A DNA stretch of 7,201 bases from Pseudomonadota bacterium (GTDB lineage: Bacteria > SAR324 > XYD2-FULL-50-16 > JAHJRI01): NCBI GenBank assembly GCA_022360105.1, contig JAKSDL010000561.1, positions 1 to 7,201 on the forward strand, given 5' to 3'. Each line of letters starts with the position of its first letter. Within the stretch, counting starts at the first letter, position 1. Under the pieces are notes generated by a model, which ran no database searches, had not been told where the DNA came from, and saw only the letters and a list, made by a program, of their open reading frames with translations. Shown here in pieces: positions 1 through 5,818 of the stretch. Both the position numbers and the translations under genes were made by a program.

Positions 1-29
1 AAAATAAGGGTAATTCAACACTCATAATG

Positions 30-66
30 CCTACGATCGGTCTTTTGTGACATGCCGATCCGTAGG
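30..66. repeat. Imperfect inverted repeat (hairpin) abutting the REP-like doublet
   Basis: CCTACGATCGG (30-40) is the reverse complement of CCGATCCGTAGG (55-66) except for one bulged base. The arms enclose a 14-nt loop. The right arm runs into the left edge of the first REP-like palindrome, so GTAGG near 62 could pair either with this upstream arm or with the far end of the doublet at 179-189. No run of T follows, so I do not call it an intrinsic terminator. It may be an extra part of the repeat element. Confidence 0.4.
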
Positions 67-189
67 ATGGGCAACTCCGTTGCCCATCGGGCGGAAAGTG
101 ATTAAAAGACAACATGGTCAGATTGCTGAAAAACGAATTACACAGACTTTCATATCCGTTGATGGGCAGGCTGCGCCGGCCCATCCTAC
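62..189. repeat. REP-like palindrome doublet (BIME-like unit)
   Basis: The outer ends GTAGGATGGGC (62-72) and GCCCATCCTAC (179-189) form a perfect 11-bp inverted repeat. Each end is itself a palindrome. At 66-88, GATGGGCAAC and GTTGCCCATC make a perfect 10-bp stem with a TCC loop. At 161-185, GATGGGC and GCCCATC pair, followed by one mismatch and a 3-bp GGC/GCC inner stem with a TGC loop. The 72 nt between the two palindromes are more AT-rich. Two inverted REP units around a short spacer is the usual form of BIME elements spread by RAYT (IS200-like Y1) transposases; no transposase is encoded in this window. A related copy lies at 5057-5079. The small open frame running through the element (47-238) looks spurious. 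Confidence 0.6.
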
Positions 190-288
190 AGCCCTTCCAT
201 TTAATCAATCTATGACATGTTTTAAGCTGGTAAATTGAAAACAAAATCGATAATTTCAATTAGATATTTTTTTTTCTGCGAATCATTT

Positions 289-336
289 GTTACCATCTGG
301 TAACATTTCAACAGCAACATGCTACCGGTTGGAAAC
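289..336. promoter_or_regulatory. Tandem 16-bp dyads, candidate upstream activator sites
   Basis: GTTACC-ATCT-GGTAAC (289-304) is a perfect 6-bp inverted repeat with a 4-nt spacer. GCTACC-GGTT-GGAAAC (321-336) is a second copy with one change in each half-site. All four half-sites fit GYTWCC. The copies start exactly 32 bp apart, about three helical turns, so they face the same side of DNA. NtrC-family activators typically bind paired dyads of this kind 100-150 bp upstream of a sigma-54 promoter. A sigma-54-like element lies at 411-426, and the regulator gene is second in the downstream operon. Binding by that regulator is inference; another protein could use these sites. Confidence 0.5.
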
Positions 337-410
337 AAAATAGATAATAAACAGCACTATAGAATTAGTCATACAGCCCAGTTCGATGTGTTGGAGAGCA
401 CTTCACCCGT

Positions 411-426
411 GGGTATATTTATTGCT
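411..426 (+). promoter_or_regulatory. Candidate sigma-54 (-24/-12) promoter
   Basis: The sequence GGGTATATTTATTGCT has GG (412-413) and GC (424-425) separated by exactly 10 nt, as sigma-54 promoters require. It ends in TTGCT, matching the TTGCW of the -12 box. The -24 box is weaker (GGGTAT against TGGCAC). The predicted start is near 436, which gives a leader of about 167 nt before the kinase start codon and puts the dyads at 289-336 at about -140 and -108. The match is moderate, and its weight comes mainly from the arrangement. Confidence 0.4.
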
Positions 427-495
427 GATTTTAACAGACTGAACATGTTCCCGCGCCGCCCGTGCCAGTTTGAGATATGAGGCCGAACACTGGAT

Positions 496-509
496 TTGAC
501 TTAAGTCAT
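496..509. promoter_or_regulatory. FNR/FixK-like palindromic site
   Basis: TTGAC-TTAA-GTCAT matches the CRP/FNR-superfamily pattern TTGAY-N4-RTCAA at 9 of 10 defined positions. It contains a perfect 12-bp palindrome, TGACTTAAGTCA (497-508). It lies 94 nt before the kinase start and downstream of the putative sigma-54 start. Its centre (502.5) is 31 bp upstream of the centre of a possible -10 box at 531-536, close to class II activation geometry (site centred near -41.5). Control by an FNR-type oxygen or redox regulator is inference. Confidence 0.35.
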
Positions 510-530
510 TTCAGATCACCCAATTCATTG

Positions 531-536
531 TATTGT
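531..536 (+). promoter_or_regulatory. Possible -10 box of an activator-dependent promoter
   Basis: TATTGT matches TATAAT at four of six positions. There is no good -35 hexamer at normal spacing. The FNR-like palindrome at 496-509 occupies that place instead, as at class II activator-dependent promoters. The predicted start is near 543, giving a leader of about 60 nt. On its own this hexamer is weak evidence. Confidence 0.2.
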
Positions 537-602
537 AGTGTTTAGCAACCATCTCCCTGTATCCAAAAGATAAAGAAAACAACATCACACTGACCCGTTG
601 CA

Positions 603-2132
603 ATGAGACTTAGAACAAAATTCCTGACTTCAATCGGAACCGTGTTAATCCTTTCTTTCGGTTTCACTTTCTATCGGATGTCCAAATTCCAGGATGAGTT
701 GGTGATTTCCCAGGCAAGACAACAAGCTCAAATACTGGCCCAGCAAGTGATATTGACCAGAAAGTGGGTTGCCGATCATCATGGAGTTTACCTGGAGAAG
801 AAACCGGGCATAGAGGGAAGCCCTTTTCTGGAATCACCTGTTGTTTTTGATCAGAATAAAAAAGAGTATGTAAAGTATAATCCCGCCAGAGTCACACGTG
901 AACTCTCCGAATATGCCAATAACTTTGATCTGTGGAGATTCAAGGTAACCAGCCTGAACCCTGTAAACCCTGCCAATTACCCGGATAGTTTTGAAACAAA
1001 AGGCCTGGCCAAATTTGCAAACGGTGATGATAAAATCACCTCCATTGAAAACTCCCTGGATGGAAGGGTGCTGCGATTTATGATTCCATTAATGACCGAA
1101 GAGTCTTGCCTTGAATGTCACAGCAGACATGGATATAAAGTTGGTGATGTGAGGGGTGGACTTAGTTTGACCATCCCCATGAAAAATGCTGATATTGCCA
1201 TAGCCAAAAATAACCGCATGCTGCTCAGCTTTGCCTTGATGGCAATCCTGTTGACCATTTTGGTTTTGTATATGTTGATTGACTTCATAGTGGTCAGAAA
1301 AGTCAAAATTCTATCCAACCACATGATTCGCTTTCCCGAAGAAGGCTCGTCACCTGAAATGTTGCCGCTGGGTGGAGATGAAATAGGTGAGTTGTCTGCA
1401 AAATTTCAAAACCTGGGAAAGCGCCTGACAGAGTCACAAGATGAATTGGAAAAAACCAGGGAACAAATCTATCAATCTGAAAAACTGGCCGCCCTGGGAA
1501 GATTCTCTGCAGGTGTTGCCCATGAAATCAATAATCCTTTAGGGGGAATGCTTAATTGTGTAAAAAGCATCAAGGAAGCTCCAAATGATGAAGATTTGAG
1601 GAATAGGTATATTGACCTGATCGAAAAAGGTTTGAAACGAATCGAAACCACATCCCGTCAACTGCTTAATTTCGGTAGAAAAGAACCTTTGCAATTAAAA
1701 GAAGTGGATGTGGATGCCTTGATCAAGGAATGCTTTTCATTGATGACTTACAACCTGAAAGAGATATCATTTGATTATGACCTGGCTCTCAAGAGACCGG
1801 TGGCCATCGATGTAGAAGCTCTCACACAGGTCATAATCAACATCGGCTTAAATGCTATTCAAGCAATATCGGAACGAGGAAGTATTCAGGTGCATAGTTA
1901 TGAAAATGGATCGGGTATTGTTATTACTATTTCCGATGACGGAGTAGGTATCGAAGATGAGAACATTCGAAAGATATTTGACCCGTTTTTCACGACAAAG
2001 GATATCAGCGAAGGCACAGGGCTGGGATTGAGCGTCACCTACGCCCAGGTACAACGAATGGATGGCAATATCCGGGTAACAAGTAAAAAAAACGAGGGAA
2101 GTTGCTTTCAAATAGAATTGCCCAGAAAGTAG
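603..2132 (+). CDS. Membrane sensor histidine kinase with periplasmic Tll0287-like (DUF3365) c-heme domain
   Basis: A 509-residue sensor kinase. Residues 7-24 form a first membrane helix and 206-230 a second, so about 25-205 is periplasmic. That part carries the marks of the Tll0287-like/DUF3365 family: WVADHHGVY (55-63), NPARVTRELSE (93-103), TSLNPVNPANYPDSFE (116-131), and CLECH (169-173), a CXXCH motif for covalent c-type heme. A short HAMP-like linker (about 232-283) leads to a HisKA domain with phosphoacceptor His307 in AHEINNPL, then an HATPase_c domain: N box around N413-N417, G1 DDGVGI (445-450), F box FDPFFTTK (459-466), G2 GTGLGLS (471-477). All catalytic motifs are intact. It should autophosphorylate and pass phosphate to the regulator that starts 35 nt downstream. 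Heme suggests redox, gas or small-ligand sensing, but the signal is unknown. No clear ribosome-binding site precedes ATG 603. The next in-frame ATG would remove the first membrane helix, so 603 is kept. Confidence 0.92.
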   Translation: MRLRTKFLTSIGTVLILSFGFTFYRMSKFQDELVISQARQQAQILAQQVILTRKWVADHHGVYLEKKPGIEGSPFLESPVVFDQNKKEYVKYNPARVTRELSEYANNFDLWRFKVTSLNPVNPANYPDSFETKGLAKFANGDDKITSIENSLDGRVLRFMIPLMTEESCLECHSRHGYKVGDVRGGLSLTIPMKNADIAIAKNNRMLLSFALMAILLTILVLYMLIDFIVVRKVKILSNHMIRFPEEGSSPEMLPLGGDEIGELSAKFQNLGKRLTESQDELEKTREQIYQSEKLAALGRFSAGVAHEINNPLGGMLNCVKSIKEAPNDEDLRNRYIDLIEKGLKRIETTSRQLLNFGRKEPLQLKEVDVDALIKECFSLMTYNLKEISFDYDLALKRPVAIDVEALTQVIINIGLNAIQAISERGSIQVHSYENGSGIVITISDDGVGIEDENIRKIFDPFFTTKDISEGTGLGLSVTYAQVQRMDGNIRVTSKKNEGSCFQIELPRK

Positions 2133-2167
2133 ATGTTGCGGTTCATTCAAAAACAGGAGCATAAAAC

Positions 2168-3496
2168 ATGATCAGGGTACTGCTGGCCGAAGACGACGAA
2201 ATCATGAGAATCACACTGTTCGATCGACTCGCGGCCAATGGCTGGAAAGTTGATCAAGTGGCGGACGGCAAGGCGGCATTGTCAAAACTTAATGACGAAA
2301 ACTATCACCTGGTAATCTCCGATATTCGTATGCCCGGTCTGGATGGTATTTCTCTTATGAATCATGTCCATCGTCTGTCTCCCTCGACAGAAGTAATTCT
2401 GATGACGGCATTTGGTGAAGTTGAAGACGCTGTGGATTGCTTGAAAAACGGGGCGGCAGATTACATTCTTAAGCCCTTTGACATGGATGACCTGAACATT
2501 CGGGCAGAACGTTTGTTAAAACAGCAAAAAATCAAAATAAAATGTGCCGAACTGGAAGAACGATTTAAAAGTTCCCGAATTGTGGGCAGCAGTATTCAAA
2601 TGAAAGAGGTCCACGAATTGATCTCCACAGTTGCTCCCACGGATTCTACTGTTCTGATCACCGGTGAATCGGGGACAGGAAAAGAACTGGTGGCAAACGC
2701 CATTCATAAAAACAGTCTCAGGTCAGAAGGACCCTATATTCGCATCAATTGTGCTGCCATTCCCGAAAACCTGATCGAATCAGAATTGTTCGGACATGAA
2801 AAAGGAGCTTTTACCGGTGCGGAAGTTCGAAAAACCGGTAAGTTTGAATTGGCAGACAGAGGTACTATCCTGCTGGACGAGATAGGGGATATGCCCATGG
2901 CGTTGCAGGCAAAACTTTTAAGAGTACTGCAAGAGTATGAAATTGAACCGGTGGGTGGGAACCGCCCGATACAGGTTGATGTTCGAATCATCAGTTCCAC
3001 TGCTAAAGATCTGAGCCAATCAGTTAAAGAAGGGTCATTCAGGGAAGATTTGTTTTACCGGCTCAAAGTTATCCCCATCGAACTGCCGCCTCTCAGGGAT
3101 CATAAAGATGATATCCCGGAGTTGTGTGATCACTTTTTGCGTGAATTTGGTCGTTTGAACGGAATGAAACGCAAGTTAGCCGAGGATGCTGTTGACGCTC
3201 TTATGCAGTACAATTTTCCGGGTAATATCCGGGAACTTAAGAACATTGTAGAGAGGATCTCCGTTCTATCCAAAAATCCTCTTATCAGCTTGTCCGAACT
3301 CCCTGTTGATATCGGTGGTAAAGAACCAAATTCCGGTCAACTGACCTTAAACCTGTCTGAAAACCTCCTCCACGTTGAAAAAAAGTGCATTAAACAAGCA
3401 CTGGACAGAACAGGAGGAAACAAAACCGAAGCGGCGAAACTGCTGGGAATCAGCAGAAAAAACCTCTGGGAGAAAATGAAGCAACTGGAAGAATAA
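2168..3496 (+). CDS. Sigma-54-dependent NtrC-family response regulator
   Basis: A 442-residue regulator with the full NtrC layout. The receiver domain (about 1-118) has the acidic pair D9/D10, phosphoacceptor D52 in SDIRMPG, T80 and K102 in LKPF. The AAA+ sigma-54 activation domain (about 137-370) has Walker A GESGTGKE (166-173), the sigma-54 contact loop GAFTGA (213-218), Walker B ILLDEIGD (234-241), FREDLFYRL (291-299, containing candidate arginine fingers) and NFPGNIREL (349-357). A Fis-type helix-turn-helix closes the protein (about 403-440, with GGNKTEAAKLLGISRKNLW). When phosphorylated it should hydrolyse ATP to open sigma-54 RNA polymerase complexes. AGGAG (2155-2159) lies 8 nt before the ATG. 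The tight spacing behind the kinase marks them as a cognate pair. The dyads at 289-336 are candidate binding sites, which would make the operon self-regulated. That part is inference. Confidence 0.95.
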   Translation: MIRVLLAEDDEIMRITLFDRLAANGWKVDQVADGKAALSKLNDENYHLVISDIRMPGLDGISLMNHVHRLSPSTEVILMTAFGEVEDAVDCLKNGAADYILKPFDMDDLNIRAERLLKQQKIKIKCAELEERFKSSRIVGSSIQMKEVHELISTVAPTDSTVLITGESGTGKELVANAIHKNSLRSEGPYIRINCAAIPENLIESELFGHEKGAFTGAEVRKTGKFELADRGTILLDEIGDMPMALQAKLLRVLQEYEIEPVGGNRPIQVDVRIISSTAKDLSQSVKEGSFREDLFYRLKVIPIELPPLRDHKDDIPELCDHFLREFGRLNGMKRKLAEDAVDALMQYNFPGNIRELKNIVERISVLSKNPLISLSELPVDIGGKEPNSGQLTLNLSENLLHVEKKCIKQALDRTGGNKTEAAKLLGISRKNLWEKMKQLEE

Positions 3497-3517
3497 CTTG
3501 ACCTCGAACATCAAGTT
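3495..3517 (+). terminator. Weak hairpin after the response-regulator gene
   Basis: AACTTGA (3495-3501) and TCAAGTT (3511-3517) form a perfect 7-bp stem with a 9-nt loop. The stem overlaps the stop codon of the regulator gene and is followed by a T-rich stretch (TCTTATTATTTCTTC). The stem is AT-rich and the T run is broken, so termination would be partial at most. It could lower expression of the binding-protein gene relative to the two-component genes. The remaining stretch, 3518-3696, holds no gene. Confidence 0.35.
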
Positions 3518-3624
3518 TCTTATTATTTCTTCAAACATAATCAGGTTGCAGAGAACTCAAATCCTACCCAACCGCCCAACTCTGTTTCCGTTGTTTAGCA
3601 ATTCCTTGTCGCAAGCCCAGTTTT

Positions 3625-3652
3625 TTGATCGACACCTCTTTTTTCGTATTCT
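3625..3652 (+). promoter_or_regulatory. Weak sigma-70-like promoter before the binding-protein gene
   Basis: TTGATC (3625-3630) and TATTCT (3647-3652) each match the -35 and -10 consensus at four of six positions, with a 16-bp spacer. They lie 45 nt upstream of the preferred start of the binding-protein gene. I see no sigma-54 element (GG-N10-GC) on the + strand between 3497 and 3696. The 200-nt gap suggests that the third gene may be transcribed separately from the kinase and regulator, but this promoter is a weak prediction. Confidence 0.2.
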
Positions 3653-3696
3653 TAAGATTATGTCCTTTAATTACAACACCCTTGCCAGAGGATCAC

Positions 3697-4950
3697 ATGA
3701 AACGATCAATAAAACTGTTGGTTTCTTTACTTTTATGCTGTGCGCTTCCCGCTGTATCAGCAATATCGCAGACAGTTAATATCGGCTTAAACTATCCTCA
3801 GACCGGTCCTTATTCCATTGAAGGCCTGGATCAATTACGGGCTGCCACCCTGGCGACAGAGGAAATCAATAGCAAAGGCGGAATTTTAGGAAGGAAAATC
3901 AGACTAATCACCACCGATTCCAAATCTCGCGTAGATGAAACCCGACGTAATGTTACTGATCTTTTTAATGAAGGTGCCTTGATGGTATTCGGTGGTTCTT
4001 CCAGCGCCGTGGCAATAGAGGCGGGAAGGATTGCCAAACAAAGGAAAAAGCTGTTTTTTGGAACCCTTACCTACTCGACGGCGACCACAGGCAAGCATGG
4101 TCACAGGTACGTATTCCGGGAGTGCTATGATGCATGGATGGGTGCCAAAGCAATTGCGGCTCACCTTAACAAACGTTTTTCCGGTAAGAAATACTTTTAC
4201 ATAACTGCCAACTACACCTGGGGTTTCACAACCGAAGCCTCGGTTCGAGCGCTCACTAACACCATTGACGAAGACATTCACAAAGTCACCAAAACCCCGT
4301 TTCCGGGTGCCAAAGAGACAGATTTCAGGAAAGCCCTATCAATTGCTTCCATAGAAACCCCTGATGTGCTGGTATTGGTTCTGTTTGGAAGAGACATGAC
4401 CACGGCCATTCAGATAGCAAAATCCATGGGTCTAAAGGAAAGGATGCAGATTGTTGTTCCAAATCTGACCCTTGGCATGGCTGAAGGCGGAAGCGCGGAA
4501 GTGATGGAAGGTGTGATCGGAGCCCTGCCCTGGACCTGGAAAATACCCTATTTATACAATCACACCAGGGGAAAACGTTTTGTGGAGGACTTTGCAGCCA
4601 AATTTGATCGCTATCCAAGCACCTCCGGAGCCTCAGCTTACACAATACTTTATGAATATAAAGCTGCTGTAGAAAGAGCAGGGAGTTTCGATACGGAAGC
4701 TGTGATCAAAGCTCTTGAAGGACATACCTATCAATTACTCAAAGACAAGCAAACCTGGAGGGATTTTGATCACCAGTCAATCCAAACCGTATTTGCAGTA
4801 GAACTAAATCCTCCTTCCGTTGTGGCCAAAGATAAATTCAAGCTCGATTATTTTAAAATATTAAGCAGTATCCCCGGACAAGAAGCCGCCATATCAAAAA
4901 AACGCTGGACCACCTTCCGACGAATCATGGGTCGGCCATCTCATTTGTGA
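3697..4950 (+). CDS. Periplasmic substrate-binding protein, branched-chain amino acid/amide ABC type (Peripla_BP_6)
   Basis: A 417-residue secreted binding protein. Residues 1-22 are a signal peptide: MKR start, hydrophobic core LLVSLLLCCALPA, likely cleavage after AVSA. The cysteine pair at 14-15 does not fit a lipobox well, so it is probably soluble. The mature protein shows the type I (LivK-like) pattern: VNIGLNYPQTGPYSIEG at 27-43, EEINSKGGILGRKIRL at 55-70, a Ser-rich ligand-site segment FGGSSSAVA (98-106), and the alternating lobes of a two-domain fold. Such proteins carry amino acids, amides, urea or aromatic acids to ABC permeases, and the substrate cannot be read here. ATG 3697 is preferred because GAGG lies 5 nt upstream and the signal peptide begins there. 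A TTG start at 3625 would add 24 residues in front of it. No permease or ATPase gene is adjacent; instead it follows a kinase-regulator pair, so a sensory role is possible. Confidence 0.85.
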   Translation: MKRSIKLLVSLLLCCALPAVSAISQTVNIGLNYPQTGPYSIEGLDQLRAATLATEEINSKGGILGRKIRLITTDSKSRVDETRRNVTDLFNEGALMVFGGSSSAVAIEAGRIAKQRKKLFFGTLTYSTATTGKHGHRYVFRECYDAWMGAKAIAAHLNKRFSGKKYFYITANYTWGFTTEASVRALTNTIDEDIHKVTKTPFPGAKETDFRKALSIASIETPDVLVLVLFGRDMTTAIQIAKSMGLKERMQIVVPNLTLGMAEGGSAEVMEGVIGALPWTWKIPYLYNHTRGKRFVEDFAAKFDRYPSTSGASAYTILYEYKAAVERAGSFDTEAVIKALEGHTYQLLKDKQTWRDFDHQSIQTVFAVELNPPSVVAKDKFKLDYFKILSSIPGQEAAISKKRWTTFRRIMGRPSHL

Positions 4951-5015
4951 CCTATTATTTTTCGAACACGTGTAGTCGATTTGAATCTGCATTCCTGCCC
5001 AGTGACCGTTAATGT

Positions 5016-5039
5016 GGGTGGGCACGTTTACGTGCACGG
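5016..5039. repeat. Degenerate REP-like palindrome
   Basis: GCACG (5022-5026) and CGTGC (5031-5035) pair around a TTTA loop. Beyond that the stem continues only with mismatches. The left arm GTGGGCACG has the GGGCA core seen in the other palindromes of this window, while the right arm has drifted (CGTGCACGG). It lies 18 nt before a better-preserved palindrome. I read it as a decayed member of a related repeat family. Confidence 0.35.
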
Positions 5040-5056
5040 TCTTGCCCCCTGTTGTG

Positions 5057-5079
5057 GGATGGGCAACTCGTTGCCCGTC
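5057..5079. repeat. REP-like palindrome, related to the copy at 65-88
   Basis: GATGGGCAAC (5058-5067) pairs with GTTGCCCGTC (5070-5079) around a 2-nt TC loop. It differs from the palindrome at 65-88 by one missing C in the loop and one A-to-G change, which keeps pairing as a G-T wobble. It lies between convergent genes, the binding protein on + and the WYL regulator on -, with no coding sequence of its own. It could slow transcription from both sides, but no T tract follows on either strand. Confidence 0.55.
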
Positions 5080-5133
5080 AACCAGACCAACAATGACAAT
5101 CGAAATTCGCAGCCGGATAACGATGGTCTCATG

Positions 5134-5817
5134 TTAACTTTTAGCACCAACATGGGCCAGAAAGTCTTCCAGAGACCTGCCTGGTTCTTCGACAAAGTTC
5201 TCTTTCATATCTTCGATATTCGTAATTCGATCCAACCTGAAATTCCTGAAATCCTGTCTTAATTCACACCAGGTGGATATAAGCCAGTAGGGTGGAGTAA
5301 ATGCAAGACATAGCGGTCTGATTACTCTTTCGGTTTTGTCCCCTGGATTCTTTTCATAGACTATTTTTACCTTGGTGTAGTTGTTGGTCGCCCACCTCAA
5401 CAACCGTAAATGATCCATATCTTTTTCCGAGTATTTGAAATTCAAGGAAAAGATAGGTAGTTTTTGAATTTTACTCTTTAATCTTTCCGGTAAAACCGTT
5501 TCAACCTTTACCAGAACGTCTTCAGCGGCATTTGCTAACTTGGGATCGGCCCATTTCTTAACAATTCTGGCACCAACAACCAAGGCTTCCACCTCTTCAT
5601 CGGAGAACATCAGGGGCGGGAAATCGTACAGGGAAGACAAGGTATAACCAACTCCCGCCTCTCCCTGAATCTGTACACCGGAACTCAATAAATCAGTGAT
5701 GTCCCGGTAGATCGTTCTTTCAGAGACTTCCAACTCCTCCGCGAGACGGGCTGCAGTTACAATTTTTGTTCTTCTTAAAATTTGAATAATCTGAAATAAA
5801 CGATCTGCTCTTCTCAT
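5134..5817 (-). CDS. YafY-type HTH and WYL-domain transcriptional regulator
   Basis: A 227-residue DNA-binding regulator. Residues 5-60 are an HTH_11-type winged helix: RLFQIIQILRRTKIVTAARL, then LEVSERTIYRDI (29-40, recognition helix), then the wing IQGEAGVGYTL (50-60). Residues about 137-205 form a WYL domain, with the signature relaxed to PPYWLISTW (175-183) and the conserved end FRNFRLDRITNIE (190-202). WYL domains bind small ligands or nucleic acids and control the HTH. The length is normal for the YafY family (COG2378). ATG 5817 is chosen because MRRADRLF is the usual start of this family. A start at 5904 would add 29 unrelated residues and overlap the upstream gene. It begins 1 nt after the VOC stop (TAAGATG) without a good ribosome-binding site, so translation is probably coupled. 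Its likely target is its own operon. Confidence 0.85.
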   Translation of the reverse strand: MRRADRLFQIIQILRRTKIVTAARLAEELEVSERTIYRDITDLLSSGVQIQGEAGVGYTLSSLYDFPPLMFSDEEVEALVVGARIVKKWADPKLANAAEDVLVKVETVLPERLKSKIQKLPIFSLNFKYSEKDMDHLRLLRWATNNYTKVKIVYEKNPGDKTERVIRPLCLAFTPPYWLISTWCELRQDFRNFRLDRITNIEDMKENFVEEPGRSLEDFLAHVGAKS

Positions 5818-5818
5818 C

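Noticed and set aside
47..238. Small open frame of 63 codons on the + strand
   Set aside because: It runs through both palindromes of the REP-like doublet, has no ribosome-binding site, and its peptide resembles no family I recognise. The coding look comes from the repeat.
441..450. Perfect 10-bp palindrome GAACATGTTC, considered as a LexA-like site
   Set aside because: Gram-positive LexA sites need GAAC-N4-GTTC, and here the spacer is 2 nt. Short palindromes are common by chance, and the site lies just after the predicted sigma-54 start without further support.
3672..3687. Sigma-54-like element on the - strand (TGGCAAGGGTGTTGTA)
   Set aside because: The -12 element has GT instead of the required GC, and it would direct transcription antisense into the regulator gene with no target gene.
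3625..3696. TTG start giving 24 extra residues on the binding protein
   Set aside because: It would bury the signal peptide behind an unrelated stretch. ATG 3697 has GAGG 5 nt upstream and starts directly with a signal peptide.
3498..3779. Open frame of 93 codons on the + strand after the regulator gene
   Set aside because: It overlaps the signal-peptide region of the binding-protein gene in another frame, lacks a ribosome-binding site and shows no family pattern.
4966..4973. Palindrome ACACGTGT after the binding-protein gene, considered as a terminator
   Set aside because: Only 8 bp with no loop and no T run after it, so it cannot form an intrinsic terminator.
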